The translations under genes were made by a program, and so were the position numbers. Shown here in pieces: positions 25,590-33,461 of a stretch of 64,000 nucleotides of DNA. Each line of letters begins with the position of its first letter. The first letter of the stretch is position 1. The stretch is from Bacillota bacterium (GTDB taxonomy: Bacteria; Bacillota; Sulfobacillia; RBS10-35; JAJYVN01). The notes under the pieces were generated by a model, which made no database searches, had not been told where the DNA came from, and worked only from the letters and a program-made list of their open reading frames with translations. Location: NCBI GenBank assembly GCA_021803205.1, contig JAJZMB010000020.1:2245-66244 (forward strand), given 5' to 3'.

Positions 25590-27062
25590 ATGCCTTCATC
25601 TGCAGACGCGCCGTTTCGCAGCACGCTGACACGCCGCCAGGCCTTCCGGAGAGCCGCCTTCGCCGCGGGCGCGCTGGTCGGTGGGGGAATGCTCGCGGGT
25701 TGCAGCACACACGCGACGCATGCCCCCACCCTGGTACCGACAAGGATACAGCTCATCTTCCAACCGTTGACAACCCTCCCGTTCGCTACTCTGGCCAGCT
25801 TCCTCCAGGCCGCGCTGTCCAAGTTCGAGACGGCACACCCCGGCATCGCGGTAAAGATCGAGCCGCACGGCAACACCGCGAGCAATATCGCGGCGATCAT
25901 TTCCGGCACCGGTCCCGACATCGTCTATGATTTCCATTTCGCACCCTATGCCCAGCAGGGACTGCTCCTCCCGCTTGACGGGTTTATCCGGCAGGACAAC
26001 ATCTCCACCGAGATCTGGTCCGGAACCCAGATGCGAGTGTTCCGCACGCCGGAGGGTCTCCGTGCCTTGCCCTGCTTCTTCGGAACGATGGTCTACGCGG
26101 TCAATCTCAACGATTTCGACAGTGCGGCGCTGTCCTATCCCCAACCGGGCTGGACGCACACTGAATTTGCGACCCTATCCGGTGCGCTGACGCGGGCCAA
26201 TGGCGGTGCCAAACGGTTCGGTGCGGAGGTCGAGTGGTATGCGGCCTCGACCAACGACGGAGAGAGCGCCTGGCTGTTCCGGGCCTTCGGGGGCGATTTC
26301 ATCAATGCCGCTGGCACAGGGGTGGACCTGACCACCAAAGCGGCGCTGGCCGCCGGCACGTGGATGTACGAGGACCTCCTGTGGCCCGGGGTGGCCAAGC
26401 CGCGCCAACCCGGCCAGACCAGCGCCCAGTTTGGTCAGGGGCTCATGTCGATGGCCGCCGTGGGGAATTGGGACCTGGCGCGCTTGGCGCTTGCCACCCG
26501 GACCATCGGCAAATGGGACTTCTACCCGTTTCCCCGATTTCCGCACGGCCGAACCACCTTCGGGACCGACGACTTTTACGGAATCAGTGCCGGTACCAAG
26601 CACCCCGACGCGGCATGGACGCTGCTGAAGTGGCTGAGCGTCGAGAGTGAGTGGCAGAGGGAGATGATAAAAACACAGTTGCTGTCGCCTGCGCTGCTCT
26701 CGCTCTGGCCAGAGTGGGAGAGCACCGTGCAGGCGGTGGCGCCGGTGCTGAAGGACAAGGCGATCCATTGGTTCGCCGATGCCGCCACGCGGGGGGAGGC
26801 CGTCCCACCTGCGTATTTCCGGTACGAGGACGCCGCAACACAGGATCTTGTGGGGACCTATTTCGGACAGATCTTCTCCCGCAAGCTGAGCGTACCCGAG
26901 GGCTTCCGCCAATTGCAGCAGCGGGTCGCGGCCATGCAGACCTTGGCGGCGCAGCAGGGACCGCCGCCAACGGCAGCCGCACTGATCGCGGCCAGGCATC
27001 GCGAGCTGCAGAGACTGCAGACGATGTTCCAAGCAAGCGGCACTCCCCGGCCAGCCCCATAG
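25590..27062 (+). CDS. family-1 extracellular solute-binding lipoprotein
   Basis: 490 residues from ATG 25590, GGGAG six nt upstream. The signal peptide has a twin-Arg-like start (TLTRRQAFRRAAF) and the lipobox GMLAGC, so it is probably anchored outside the membrane, possibly exported folded. The body follows the sugar-binding family-1 pattern: FETAHPGIAVKIEP, ISGTGPDIVYDFHF, NGGAKRFGAE, AVGNWDLARLA and FYGISAGTKHPDAAWTLLKWLS. A C-terminal helical tail is rich in Gln/Ala/Arg. No ABC permease or ATPase is nearby, so it is an orphan binding protein. It is paralogous to the protein at 42029. Confidence 0.9.
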   Translation: MPSSADAPFRSTLTRRQAFRRAAFAAGALVGGGMLAGCSTHATHAPTLVPTRIQLIFQPLTTLPFATLASFLQAALSKFETAHPGIAVKIEPHGNTASNIAAIISGTGPDIVYDFHFAPYAQQGLLLPLDGFIRQDNISTEIWSGTQMRVFRTPEGLRALPCFFGTMVYAVNLNDFDSAALSYPQPGWTHTEFATLSGALTRANGGAKRFGAEVEWYAASTNDGESAWLFRAFGGDFINAAGTGVDLTTKAALAAGTWMYEDLLWPGVAKPRQPGQTSAQFGQGLMSMAAVGNWDLARLALATRTIGKWDFYPFPRFPHGRTTFGTDDFYGISAGTKHPDAAWTLLKWLSVESEWQREMIKTQLLSPALLSLWPEWESTVQAVAPVLKDKAIHWFADAATRGEAVPPAYFRYEDAATQDLVGTYFGQIFSRKLSVPEGFRQLQQRVAAMQTLAAQQGPPPTAAALIAARHRELQRLQTMFQASGTPRPAP

Positions 27063-27068
27063 TCCGGT

Positions 27069-27080
27069 CAGGGTGGCGTC
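27069..27080 (-). promoter_or_regulatory. repeated element GACGCCACCCTG
   Basis: A 12-bp core on the minus strand, preceded by CT as in TGACGCC of the other copies. One of six in the window. Seven bases past the stop of the solute-binding protein gene. Confidence 0.35.
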
Positions 27081-27282
27081 AGCCCGAGGGAGGGTGGTGC
27101 GCGACGGGCCGCAGGCGCAGGGGACATCGGGGCGGGCGACGCGGTCGAAACCGGTGTGGGAGGAGCCGCGCAGCGGGACGGGTGCCGCGCCCCGGCCCTC
27201 GCCAGGCCGCCACTGGCCATGCCACCCGCCCCGATGGCGATGTCCCCTGCCGGCTTCCTCCGTCTTGCACCCCCCCGGGAAT

Positions 27283-27294
27283 GACGCCACCCTG
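27283..27294 (+). promoter_or_regulatory. repeated element GACGCCACCCTG
   Basis: Preceded by a C-run and GGGAAT, like the copies at 31174 and 19197 (C-run then CGCAAT). Lies in the leader region of the DinB-like gene. Confidence 0.4.
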
Positions 27295-27470
27295 GAGCAT
27301 GGCACGCCCGCCCCAGGACTTTCCCTGCCCACGGCGAACGCTGACCTCGCGGTCGTCCACGCAGACGCGGGGCGTGGGGCCGCGGACGCACAACGGTACG
27401 TCTGCCGCAGCCGACGGACATCGCCGCGCTGGCGATGTTACATCCGAATTCCACGGGGAGGCACCTACTG

Positions 27471-27971
27471 ATGGCCGCAATGGATATCTCCGTCGCTGCG
27501 GGAATGGAGCCCTTCGCCGCGCAGGCCGCTGGAGCGCTCGAATTCGGCAAGGCACGACTGCTGGCGGGGATCGAGGATCTGAGCCCCCAGCAGCTCGCGG
27601 CGGTCCCGCCCGGGTTCAGTAACAGCATCGCGTCGCTGGTGGTGCATGTCGCCGGCTTGGAAGTGGGCATGGCGCACGGCATCCTCGGCAGGCCGCTGCC
27701 GGAGGACCTGAAGGCGGAATACCTCCGCGACCGCCCGCAGAATCCCATTCCCCAGCCCGCCAACGAGACGGCCGCCACCTTGACGGCCAAACTGAACCGG
27801 GCCCGCGGCATCCTGCTCCCGGTGCTGGAGGGGCTCAAGGCGGCGGATCTCACCCGCGAGGTGGTCATGGGCCCCAACCGCAGCCTCACGGTGCGCATGA
27901 TCCTCGTGATGCTGGCCAACCACCAGATGCAGCACTATGGCCAGATCCAGATGATCAAAAAGTTCATTTGA
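27471..27971 (+). CDS. DinB-superfamily protein
   Basis: 166 residues from ATG 27471, GGGGAGG nine nt upstream. Four-helix DinB/YfiT-like pattern with the three metal-site His positions plausible at VVHVAG, GMAHGIL and ANHQMQHYGQIQM. Bacillota have many of these. Some are bacillithiol-dependent S-transferases, which is of interest because a BshB2 fusion lies at 46335; the link is inference. Substrate unknown. Confidence 0.8.
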   Translation: MAAMDISVAAGMEPFAAQAAGALEFGKARLLAGIEDLSPQQLAAVPPGFSNSIASLVVHVAGLEVGMAHGILGRPLPEDLKAEYLRDRPQNPIPQPANETAATLTAKLNRARGILLPVLEGLKAADLTREVVMGPNRSLTVRMILVMLANHQMQHYGQIQMIKKFI

Positions 27972-28109
27972 GCCCGCGCCCTCGCCCTGTGCATCCGCGA
28001 TTCACCGGGTGCGGCATCGGGTGACACCCCGGCCACCTACCGACAGCACAAGGAGGCCCGAAGCGACCGCGGAAGGCCTTGCCAGATCGGAGCCTTGGAG
28101 GGTGAAGCC

Positions 28110-29027
28110 ATGTCGCGGGTGCCCACCGCCGCGCGGCCGCCCGGTGGTCTTGTGGCCGCCATGGTCAGCCCCTTGGCCCGCGACGGGCGTGACCTGGACG
28201 CCGCCGCCGCGGGCCCCTATATCCGCTGGCTCGCCGAACGGGGCGTGGACGGCGTCTTTGTCGGCGGCACCACGGGGGAAGGTCCCCTGCTCAGCCCCGT
28301 GGAGCGCCACCGGCTCCTGGAGGCGGTGGTGGCCGCGGCCGGGCCGCTGGGGTTGGCGGTGGTCGCCCACGTCGGCGACATCACTACCGCGGGCGCATGC
28401 GCGCTTGCGGCCCACGCCGCACGGACGGGGGCCGATGCGGTCGCCGCCGTCACCCCGTGGTTCTTCGCGCTGGGAGAGGCGGAACTGACGGACCACTTCG
28501 CCGCCGTGGCGGCCGCGGCGGAGGGGGTGCCCTTCTTCCTCTATAACATTCCCGGTGCGGCCCGGAACCGCATCACCCCGTCACTGATCGCCGCCTTGGC
28601 CCCCCGAGCCCCCAATCTGGCGGGCCTGAAGGACTCCGGCGGTGACCTGGCGGGATTGCGCGCCCTCGCCGCCGCGGGGCACGCGGCCTGCCCGCTGGGA
28701 TTCACGGTGTTCTGCGGCGGCGACGCGATCGCCCTTGGGGCGCTGGCTGCCGGCGCCGACGGCGTGGTCTCCGGCAACGCCTCCACGGTGCCCGAACCCT
28801 TCGCCGCGCTGCTTTCCGCCTTCCGCGCTGGCGACGCCCTGGCGGCCAGGCGCGCGCAGGACCGCATCGATATCCTGCGCCATGCCCTGCATGACGGGTT
28901 GGACCTCGGCCTGTGCAAAGCAGTGCTCGCGGCGCGCGGCGTTGCGGTCGGGTCGCCGCGCCCGCCGCTGCCGTCCCGGAGTCCTGCCGAAGCGGCGGCG
29001 GCGCTCTTGGCCATGGGCCCGCTGTGA
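28110..29027 (+). CDS. DapA/NanA-family class I aldolase or synthase
   Basis: 305 residues from ATG 28110, GGAGGGTG five nt upstream. Dihydrodipicolinate-synthase fold: GGTTGEGPLLS near residue 50, catalytic Tyr in FFLYNIPGAA and Schiff-base Lys in LAGLKDSGGD, then FCGGDAIALGALAAGADGVVSG. True DapA enzymes belong to a lysine operon. This gene stands alone among sugar-related genes, so a keto-acid or sugar-acid aldolase is as likely. Confidence 0.85.
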   Translation: MSRVPTAARPPGGLVAAMVSPLARDGRDLDAAAAGPYIRWLAERGVDGVFVGGTTGEGPLLSPVERHRLLEAVVAAAGPLGLAVVAHVGDITTAGACALAAHAARTGADAVAAVTPWFFALGEAELTDHFAAVAAAAEGVPFFLYNIPGAARNRITPSLIAALAPRAPNLAGLKDSGGDLAGLRALAAAGHAACPLGFTVFCGGDAIALGALAAGADGVVSGNASTVPEPFAALLSAFRAGDALAARRAQDRIDILRHALHDGLDLGLCKAVLAARGVAVGSPRPPLPSRSPAEAAAALLAMGPL

Positions 29028-29187
29028 TGGCCGCGGGCCCGGCCCCTGGCGGCAGCCATGCCGGGGACAAGACAGCGCGGCCCGGCGGCAGTGGGGGATG
29101 CGCATGCCCGGTGCCAAGCCGTGTGCATGCAGCTACGGGGACCCCTGCGCTGGCGGGCGTCCGTGTGGGCGGGGCGTGGGCGACCGC

Positions 29188-29691
29188 CTACGCCCCGATG
29201 CCGACGGAGTCCACCTGGACCCCGCCCCTGTCGATGCGCACCGCCATCTCGCCGCGGTCGGTCTCGATCGTGAGCCGATGGCCGCCCGGTCCATCGGCGG
29301 CGAAGGTCAACCCGGAGATGACCGCACCCCGGAGCGCGGTCAGCGCGGCGTTGACCGCATCGGCCTGGGCGGTCCGGGCGCGTCCCGCCGGCGTGCGCGC
29401 GAAGAGTCCGCGGGCCAGCGTGTCGGCCGCACGGCCGTGAACCTTGTCGAAGCGGCCTGTCTCGATCCCCAGCGCGAGCAATTCCTCCAGGGCCGGCAGG
29501 CACTCCCCCGGGATCCGGCCCCCGACCACGGCGGCCTGCAGAGCCAGGAAGCGGGTGCGCGCCGGCCCCCCGCGCACGCCCTGCAACACGTTCTCGACCT
29601 CCGGCGCGAGGAGGTCCCGCGCCGTCTGGTCAAGGAGCAACTCCCGCAGTTCCGTCGCATCCGCGCTGTTTGCTTCGGCGCTGTCTGCCAT
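29188..29691 (-). CDS. unknown acidic protein
   Basis: 167 residues from ATG 29691, AGAGG six nt upstream. Mostly helical N-terminal part (TELRELLLDQTARDLLAPEVENV), a middle rich in Ala/Leu/Gly, and a beta-like C-terminus (LTIETDRGEMAVRIDRGGVQV). Not recognised. It is clearly expressed in its own right: a perfect TATAAT lies about 30 nt upstream, and a hairpin overlaps its stop codon (GGGGCGT...ACGCCCC, 29171-29196). Confidence 0.65.
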   Translation of the reverse strand: MADSAEANSADATELRELLLDQTARDLLAPEVENVLQGVRGGPARTRFLALQAAVVGGRIPGECLPALEELLALGIETGRFDKVHGRAADTLARGLFARTPAGRARTAQADAVNAALTALRGAVISGLTFAADGPGGHRLTIETDRGEMAVRIDRGGVQVDSVGIGA

Positions 29692-29721
29692 GGTTGCCTC
29701 TCCCCTGCCCAAAGGGAATGT

Positions 29722-29727
29722 ATTATA
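29722..29727 (-). promoter_or_regulatory. perfect -10 TATAAT for the 29188-29691 gene
   Basis: On the minus strand GGTTTATAATACATT stands out in a GC-rich background, 30 nt upstream of the ATG. No good -35 is seen at 17 bp, so an activator or extended -10 use is possible. Confidence 0.6.
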
Positions 29728-29996
29728 AACCGGGTGGATTGATAGGGATGGTAGCGGCGCCCCACGCCAGTCGTCAAGCACTTGCTCGGGGCCCGGCAAG
29801 ATGGACACGGCCAACCCCCGGACCGGGGACATGGCGTCGCGACGGCGCCGGCAGGATCGCCACCAATCCCGCCGCGGACGCCGGACGGGGTCGTCCGCAA
29901 CGGCGGTGGCGGTGCCAGGCGAACTGAGGTCGGCTGCAGGGAACGCAGGACCAGAACACAATTTCAGTCCGCCCACGGCCTGCCGCTACAGAAGCG

Positions 29997-30045
29997 GCGA
30001 ATCCAAGGCCGAAGGGGGCACAAGCCTGGTCGGGCGGACGTGTGG
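29997..30045 (+). mobile_element. decayed third copy of the TnpB right end
   Basis: GCGAATCCAAGGCCGAAG and CCTGGTCGGGCGGACG match the distal part of the two longer copies (compare 24935-24983). Upstream scaffold and downstream terminal hairpin are lost. Where the terminal hairpin should start, a 32-bp palindrome (30040-30071) takes over. Confidence 0.65.
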
Positions 30046-30071
30046 CGGGCCGAGCGCTCGGCCCGCCACAC
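30040..30071. repeat. 32-bp perfect palindrome
   Basis: Two 16-bp arms (GTGTGGCGGGCCGAGC and its exact complement) with no loop, 16 bp upstream of the MntP-like start. It overlaps the last bases of the decayed transposon end and replaces its native hairpin. Could be a termination signal, an operator or a rearranged transposon tip. Confidence 0.85.
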
Positions 30072-30087
30072 CAGATGCTGACCGGGC

Positions 30088-30663
30088 GTGGGTGTGAACG
30101 GCTGGGGAACATTGGCCATCATCCCGGCTTTCGGGATCGACACGCTGGCTGTCGCCGTCGGTCTCGGGACGGCGGGCGTCGGGCAACGGCGACGGCTCGC
30201 CCTGGTTATCGCCGTTTTCGAGGGGGGCATGCCCATCCTGGGGGCAGTGGTCGGCGGCTGGCTCGGCCGCCTGGCCGCCGGCTATGCGCTGTGGTCCGCC
30301 GCGGCGCTGCTGGCCCTGCTGGGTCTGCGCGAACTGAGCGAGGGACTGCGCGAACTGCACGGGGATGACGCCGGTCCGGAACGCGCGGCGCCACCGCGGC
30401 GTGAACGGTTCGGTTGGGGCCTGCTGCTTGTTGGTCTCAGCGTGAGCACCGACGAACTGGGCGCCGGTCTCGCGGCGGGGGCGGCCCGCCTGCCCCTGCG
30501 CATCCTGGCTCCGGCCCTGGCAGTGCAGGCGGCGGTCTGCACATACGCCGGGCTGCACGCGGGGGCCGCCCTGCGGCACCTGGCCGGCCGGTACGGCGAG
30601 ATCGTGGCCGGATCGGCGCTGCTGGCCGTGGCCGTGGGTCTGGTACTCCTGGGCCGGGGCTAG
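30088..30663 (+). CDS. MntP-like manganese exporter family protein
   Basis: 191 residues from GTG 30088 (GTG 30094 possible; ribosome site weak). Six hydrophobic segments in two halves with the paired acidic motifs of the family, AFGIDTLAVAVGLG and LSVSTDELGAGLAAG, and a charged cytoplasmic loop (RERFGWG before the second half). MntP/YtaF-type proteins export Mn2+ or related ions across the membrane. No yybP-type riboswitch was recognised upstream; the palindrome at 30040 sits in that place. Confidence 0.78.
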   Translation: MGVNGWGTLAIIPAFGIDTLAVAVGLGTAGVGQRRRLALVIAVFEGGMPILGAVVGGWLGRLAAGYALWSAAALLALLGLRELSEGLRELHGDDAGPERAAPPRRERFGWGLLLVGLSVSTDELGAGLAAGAARLPLRILAPALAVQAAVCTYAGLHAGAALRHLAGRYGEIVAGSALLAVAVGLVLLGRG

Positions 30664-30953
30664 GGCTGCCGCCGCAGGAACCCGCCACGGCGAGGCCACT
30701 GCGCCAATTCCCCCTGTGCCCCATGGGCCCACGGTTCGCGGCCGGGTAGACACCGGGCTCCTGCAGCACGGTCCCGGTAATGCCCGCGTCGGAGCCCGCT
30801 ACCTGGCCAATTCTGGGCGGCAACCGCGCCAGGGGCAATCGTCAGCGGGCATGAGTTGTCGTCCATTTAGGCCGGGGCCCGTGCTGCGCGGGCTCGGCGC
30901 GCAGCGCCCGTCAGGCGCCAGGGCTGTACTGGCGGCATCATCCGGGCACCGGA

Positions 30954-31002
30954 CCAGAGCCGCGTCGTTCCCGGTGAACAGCCTGAGCGACAAGTAATTG
31001 CG
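30954..31002. repeat. 49-bp repeat shared with 25029-25077
   Basis: 40 of 49 bases identical in a gapless hand alignment. The copy at 25 kb directly abuts a transposon right end, this one does not. Confidence 0.6.
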
Positions 31003-31173
31003 GGCGCAGCCCCAGATCGCCGCGCACGTGCGCCTCCGGGCATCCGGCCGCACCGCGGCCGCCCGGGCCCCGCAGCGGAAATCCGTGCCCTACAAGCGGT
31101 TGGGCGCCTGCCGGCCACCGAGCGGCGCGGCGTACGCCACCCCGGTCGCCGGTCCTTTCGTCTGCAGGCCCCC

Positions 31174-31190
31174 CCGCAATGACGCCATCC
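31174..31190 (+). promoter_or_regulatory. repeated element CCGCAATGACGCCATCC
   Basis: Identical over 17 bp to the minus-strand copy at 19197-19213 and preceded by the same kind of C-run. About 385 bp upstream of the lipid kinase gene, so not obviously a promoter-proximal site here. Confidence 0.4.
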
Positions 31191-31572
31191 CGGGCACCGG
31201 ACATTGCGAAAAGGATCACGCCGCGCGACGCGGAATTGGTCGCGACACACACCTCACCCCCGCCGGCGTTCCAGGACCACGGGCCGGGATGCGGCCGGCG
31301 AGGGGTGGGCCGACGCCGCCCAGCAGTGGCCGCATCCGGCCCGTGGCGGCCCCCGGCCGTTCCGGAAGACGTATGCGGCACGCCGCGGACCTTCTGCGCG
31401 TCGCGGTCAAGGCATGCCCCCGCAAACGAGGACGGGGTGTGCTGAAGGGGAAAACGGTGGCGGACAACGCGATGCCCGTGAGCGGCCACAGCGCAAAGCC
31501 CCGTCGCGGTCCCGTTGTCGCCAGATGGGTGCTGCGTGCCGACCCCCGGTCCCGAAGCGGGCGGTGCGCCCG

Positions 31573-32460
31573 ATGAGCGACGAACGCACGCTGGTCGTGG
31601 TCAATCCCGCGGCCGGCGCCGGGCGGGTCGCCCGGGACTGGCGGCGTCTGGCCGGCGATGCCCGTCGCTGCTTCCCGTTCGAGGAACGCTGGACGACCGC
31701 CCCCGGCGACGCGACGGACATTGCCGCGGCCGCGGCGGCCGACGGCTTCTCGCGCATCCTCTCGGTCGGCGGGGATGGTACCCTCCATGAGGTGGTCAAC
31801 GGGGCGGCGGGTACTGGGTTGGCCGTCGGCGTGCTACCCCTCGGCACCGGCAACGACTTTGCCCGTTGCACCGGCCTCCTGCGGCCTGCGCGCCCCCTCC
31901 TGGAGGGCTTGGCCCGCGGTGGAACACGGCTCATCGACCTGGGACGGGTGCACGACCGTTACTACATCAATATCGCCGGGGCCGGCTTCGACGCCGAGGT
32001 GGCCCGGCAGGTCAACGCGATGGCCTCCAAGGCCTCCGGCACGATTCCCTACCTGCTGACCGCAGTGCGCCTGGCCTTCGTCTACCAGCCGCCGGCGATC
32101 ACCATCACCCTGGACGACCTGCCCCCCCTGGGACCCGAAACCCGCCTGCTCGTCGCAGTGGGCAATACCCGCGCATACGGAGGCGGCATGCGCGTCTGCC
32201 CACAAGCGAAGGTCGACGACGGGCTGCTCGACGTGTTGATGGTGGGCGACCTCCGCCGCTGGGCCACGCTCGGCCTCCTGCCCAAGGTCTTCCTCGGGGC
32301 GCACCTGGGTCACCCGGCCGTCGATTACGCCCAGGCGCGCTCGGTGCGCCTGGACGGACCGGCGAATGTGGCCCTCCACGCCGACGGTGAGGTGCTGGGC
32401 GGATTGCCCGCCACCTTCAGCGTGCTGCCGGGCGCGCTCCGTTTGTGGACGCCCGCCTGA
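31573..32460 (+). CDS. diacylglycerol/lipid kinase (YegS/DagK family)
   Basis: 295 residues from ATG 31573 with only a weak ribosome site. Signatures VVNPAAGAG at the N-terminus, GGDGTLHEVVNG and LPLGTGNDFAR, then a beta-rich C-terminal domain with HADGEVLGGLPA. It phosphorylates a lipid alcohol such as diacylglycerol with ATP, recycling it into phospholipid synthesis. Stands alone. Confidence 0.9.
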   Translation: MSDERTLVVVNPAAGAGRVARDWRRLAGDARRCFPFEERWTTAPGDATDIAAAAAADGFSRILSVGGDGTLHEVVNGAAGTGLAVGVLPLGTGNDFARCTGLLRPARPLLEGLARGGTRLIDLGRVHDRYYINIAGAGFDAEVARQVNAMASKASGTIPYLLTAVRLAFVYQPPAITITLDDLPPLGPETRLLVAVGNTRAYGGGMRVCPQAKVDDGLLDVLMVGDLRRWATLGLLPKVFLGAHLGHPAVDYAQARSVRLDGPANVALHADGEVLGGLPATFSVLPGALRLWTPA

Positions 32461-32640
32461 AGGGTCCACCGGCGCACTGAGCACGCGCTGTCCCTGCGGC
32501 GGCACCGAACGCATGTGGATTGGCGCGCAACGACGGCGGGGCGACAACGGACGGGCGGATGTGTTTTCACCTTCCCCGCGACCGAGGGGCTCGGGCCGGC
32601 CCGGAGCTGCGTGGCGCCACCTCCCTGCCGGGTCCGGTTA

Positions 32641-32733
32641 CCTCCCGGGAATACCCCGCTTCTCGGGAGGCAATTTGAGGCATGCCTCTCCGGCGCGGCG
32701 GTGGGCCCCCGGGCCCTCCCGAGGCCAGGGAGG
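32641..32733 (+). promoter_or_regulatory. possible attenuator: mutually exclusive hairpins upstream of a stress-protein gene
   Basis: Segment A (32641-32650, CCTCCCGGGA) pairs with B (32661-32670, TCTCGGGAGG) over 10 bp. B can instead pair with C (32715-32723, CCTCCCGAG) over 9 bp. C can also pair with D (GGGAGG, 32728-32733). A:B plus C:D excludes B:C, the layout of an attenuator or riboswitch. It lies 130-220 bp upstream of the gene at 32863. The pairing is seen; any ligand or function is unknown. Confidence 0.35.
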
Positions 32734-32862
32734 CCCCCCCCGTCCCAGTCGTCCCGTCCCTGTCGCGGCAGGTCCGGATACCGGTGCCGCAGAACTGCCC
32801 GGAGATGGCGCCGCTAGATCGACGGCTTCCAGAAGCCCAACCTCGGAGGGGGCCCAGGCGTC

Positions 32863-33357
32863 ATGTTCCAACGGGTGGTGGTTGCGCTCGACGGTTCGGC
32901 GCTTGGCGAGACGGTTCTGCCGGTGGTCCGGAAACTGCTGGAGGAAGGATCGGCGCAGGTGTGGTTGGTGCACGCCGTGGCGCCGGAAGCGGAGTGGGTG
33001 TGGGGCGCTGCCGCGCTGGGCCAGCCCATCGCCCTGCCTCCTCCTCCACCGGTGGACTATCCATCCCTGGCACGAACCTACCTGGATCGAGTGGCCGCCA
33101 GTCTCGCGGCGGGCGAGCGGGTGCAGTGGAGCGTGCACGAGGGCGAACCGGCCGCCGTCATCGTTCGCGTCGCCGAAGAGACGGATGCGCAGTTGATCGC
33201 CATGTCGACGCACGGCCGCACCGGTCTCGGCCGACTCCTTTTGGGCAGCGTCGCGGATCAGGTCCTGCGCAACTCGACCCGCCCGGTACTGCTGATTCGG
33301 CCTGACGAAGCCGCCCTCCGGGCGGCGGAGCAGGCGCGTCCCGCTCCCGCTCCGTAA
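32863..33357 (+). CDS. universal stress protein (UspA family)
   Basis: 164 residues from ATG 32863, GGAGGGGG about 10 nt upstream. Starts VVVALDGSALGE and ends with the ATP-binding pattern STHGRTGLGRLLLGSVADQVLRN (landmark near residue 115) and PVLLIRP, giving the G-x2-G-x9-G-S/T motif of nucleotide-binding Usp proteins. A Pro-rich loop with seven Pro near residue 60 is an insertion. It is followed by the molybdenum cofactor genes but is separated from them by about 100 bp. Confidence 0.9.
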   Translation: MFQRVVVALDGSALGETVLPVVRKLLEEGSAQVWLVHAVAPEAEWVWGAAALGQPIALPPPPPVDYPSLARTYLDRVAASLAAGERVQWSVHEGEPAAVIVRVAEETDAQLIAMSTHGRTGLGRLLLGSVADQVLRNSTRPVLLIRPDEAALRAAEQARPAPAP

Positions 33358-33461
33358 ACGGCGGGCGTGGGACGCCAACCGGAACGCCCGCCTGGGCGCG
33401 TGCGCACTGCGGTGACCCTGCCCCGCGTGCTGCTCTGGCCCCGAAGGGAGGAGGCGGCGGC

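Larger units (their letters stand above)
27063..27470. other. 408-bp gap with an inverted pair of the repeated element
   Basis: No gene seen. The core GACGCCACCCTG occurs at 27283-27294 on plus and at 27069-27080 on minus, so the two copies face each other about 200 bp apart. The first lies just past the solute-binding protein stop, the second about 175 bp upstream of the DinB-like gene. Confidence 0.5.
30664..31572. other. 909-bp region without a supported gene
   Basis: Frames on both strands look like noise. The region contains the 49-bp repeat (30954-31002) also found at 25029 and the repeated 17-mer at 31174-31190. It could hold a decayed gene related to the one flanking the transposon end at 25 kb. 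Confidence 0.5.

Noticed and set aside
28110-29027. Naming the DapA-family gene dapA
   Set aside because: The motifs are shared with N-acetylneuraminate lyase and keto-acid aldolases, and no lysine genes are nearby.
32641-32733. Molybdenum-cofactor riboswitch, suggested by the nearby Mo genes
   Set aside because: The conserved core of that riboswitch is not recognisable, and the structure precedes a stress-protein gene rather than a cofactor gene.
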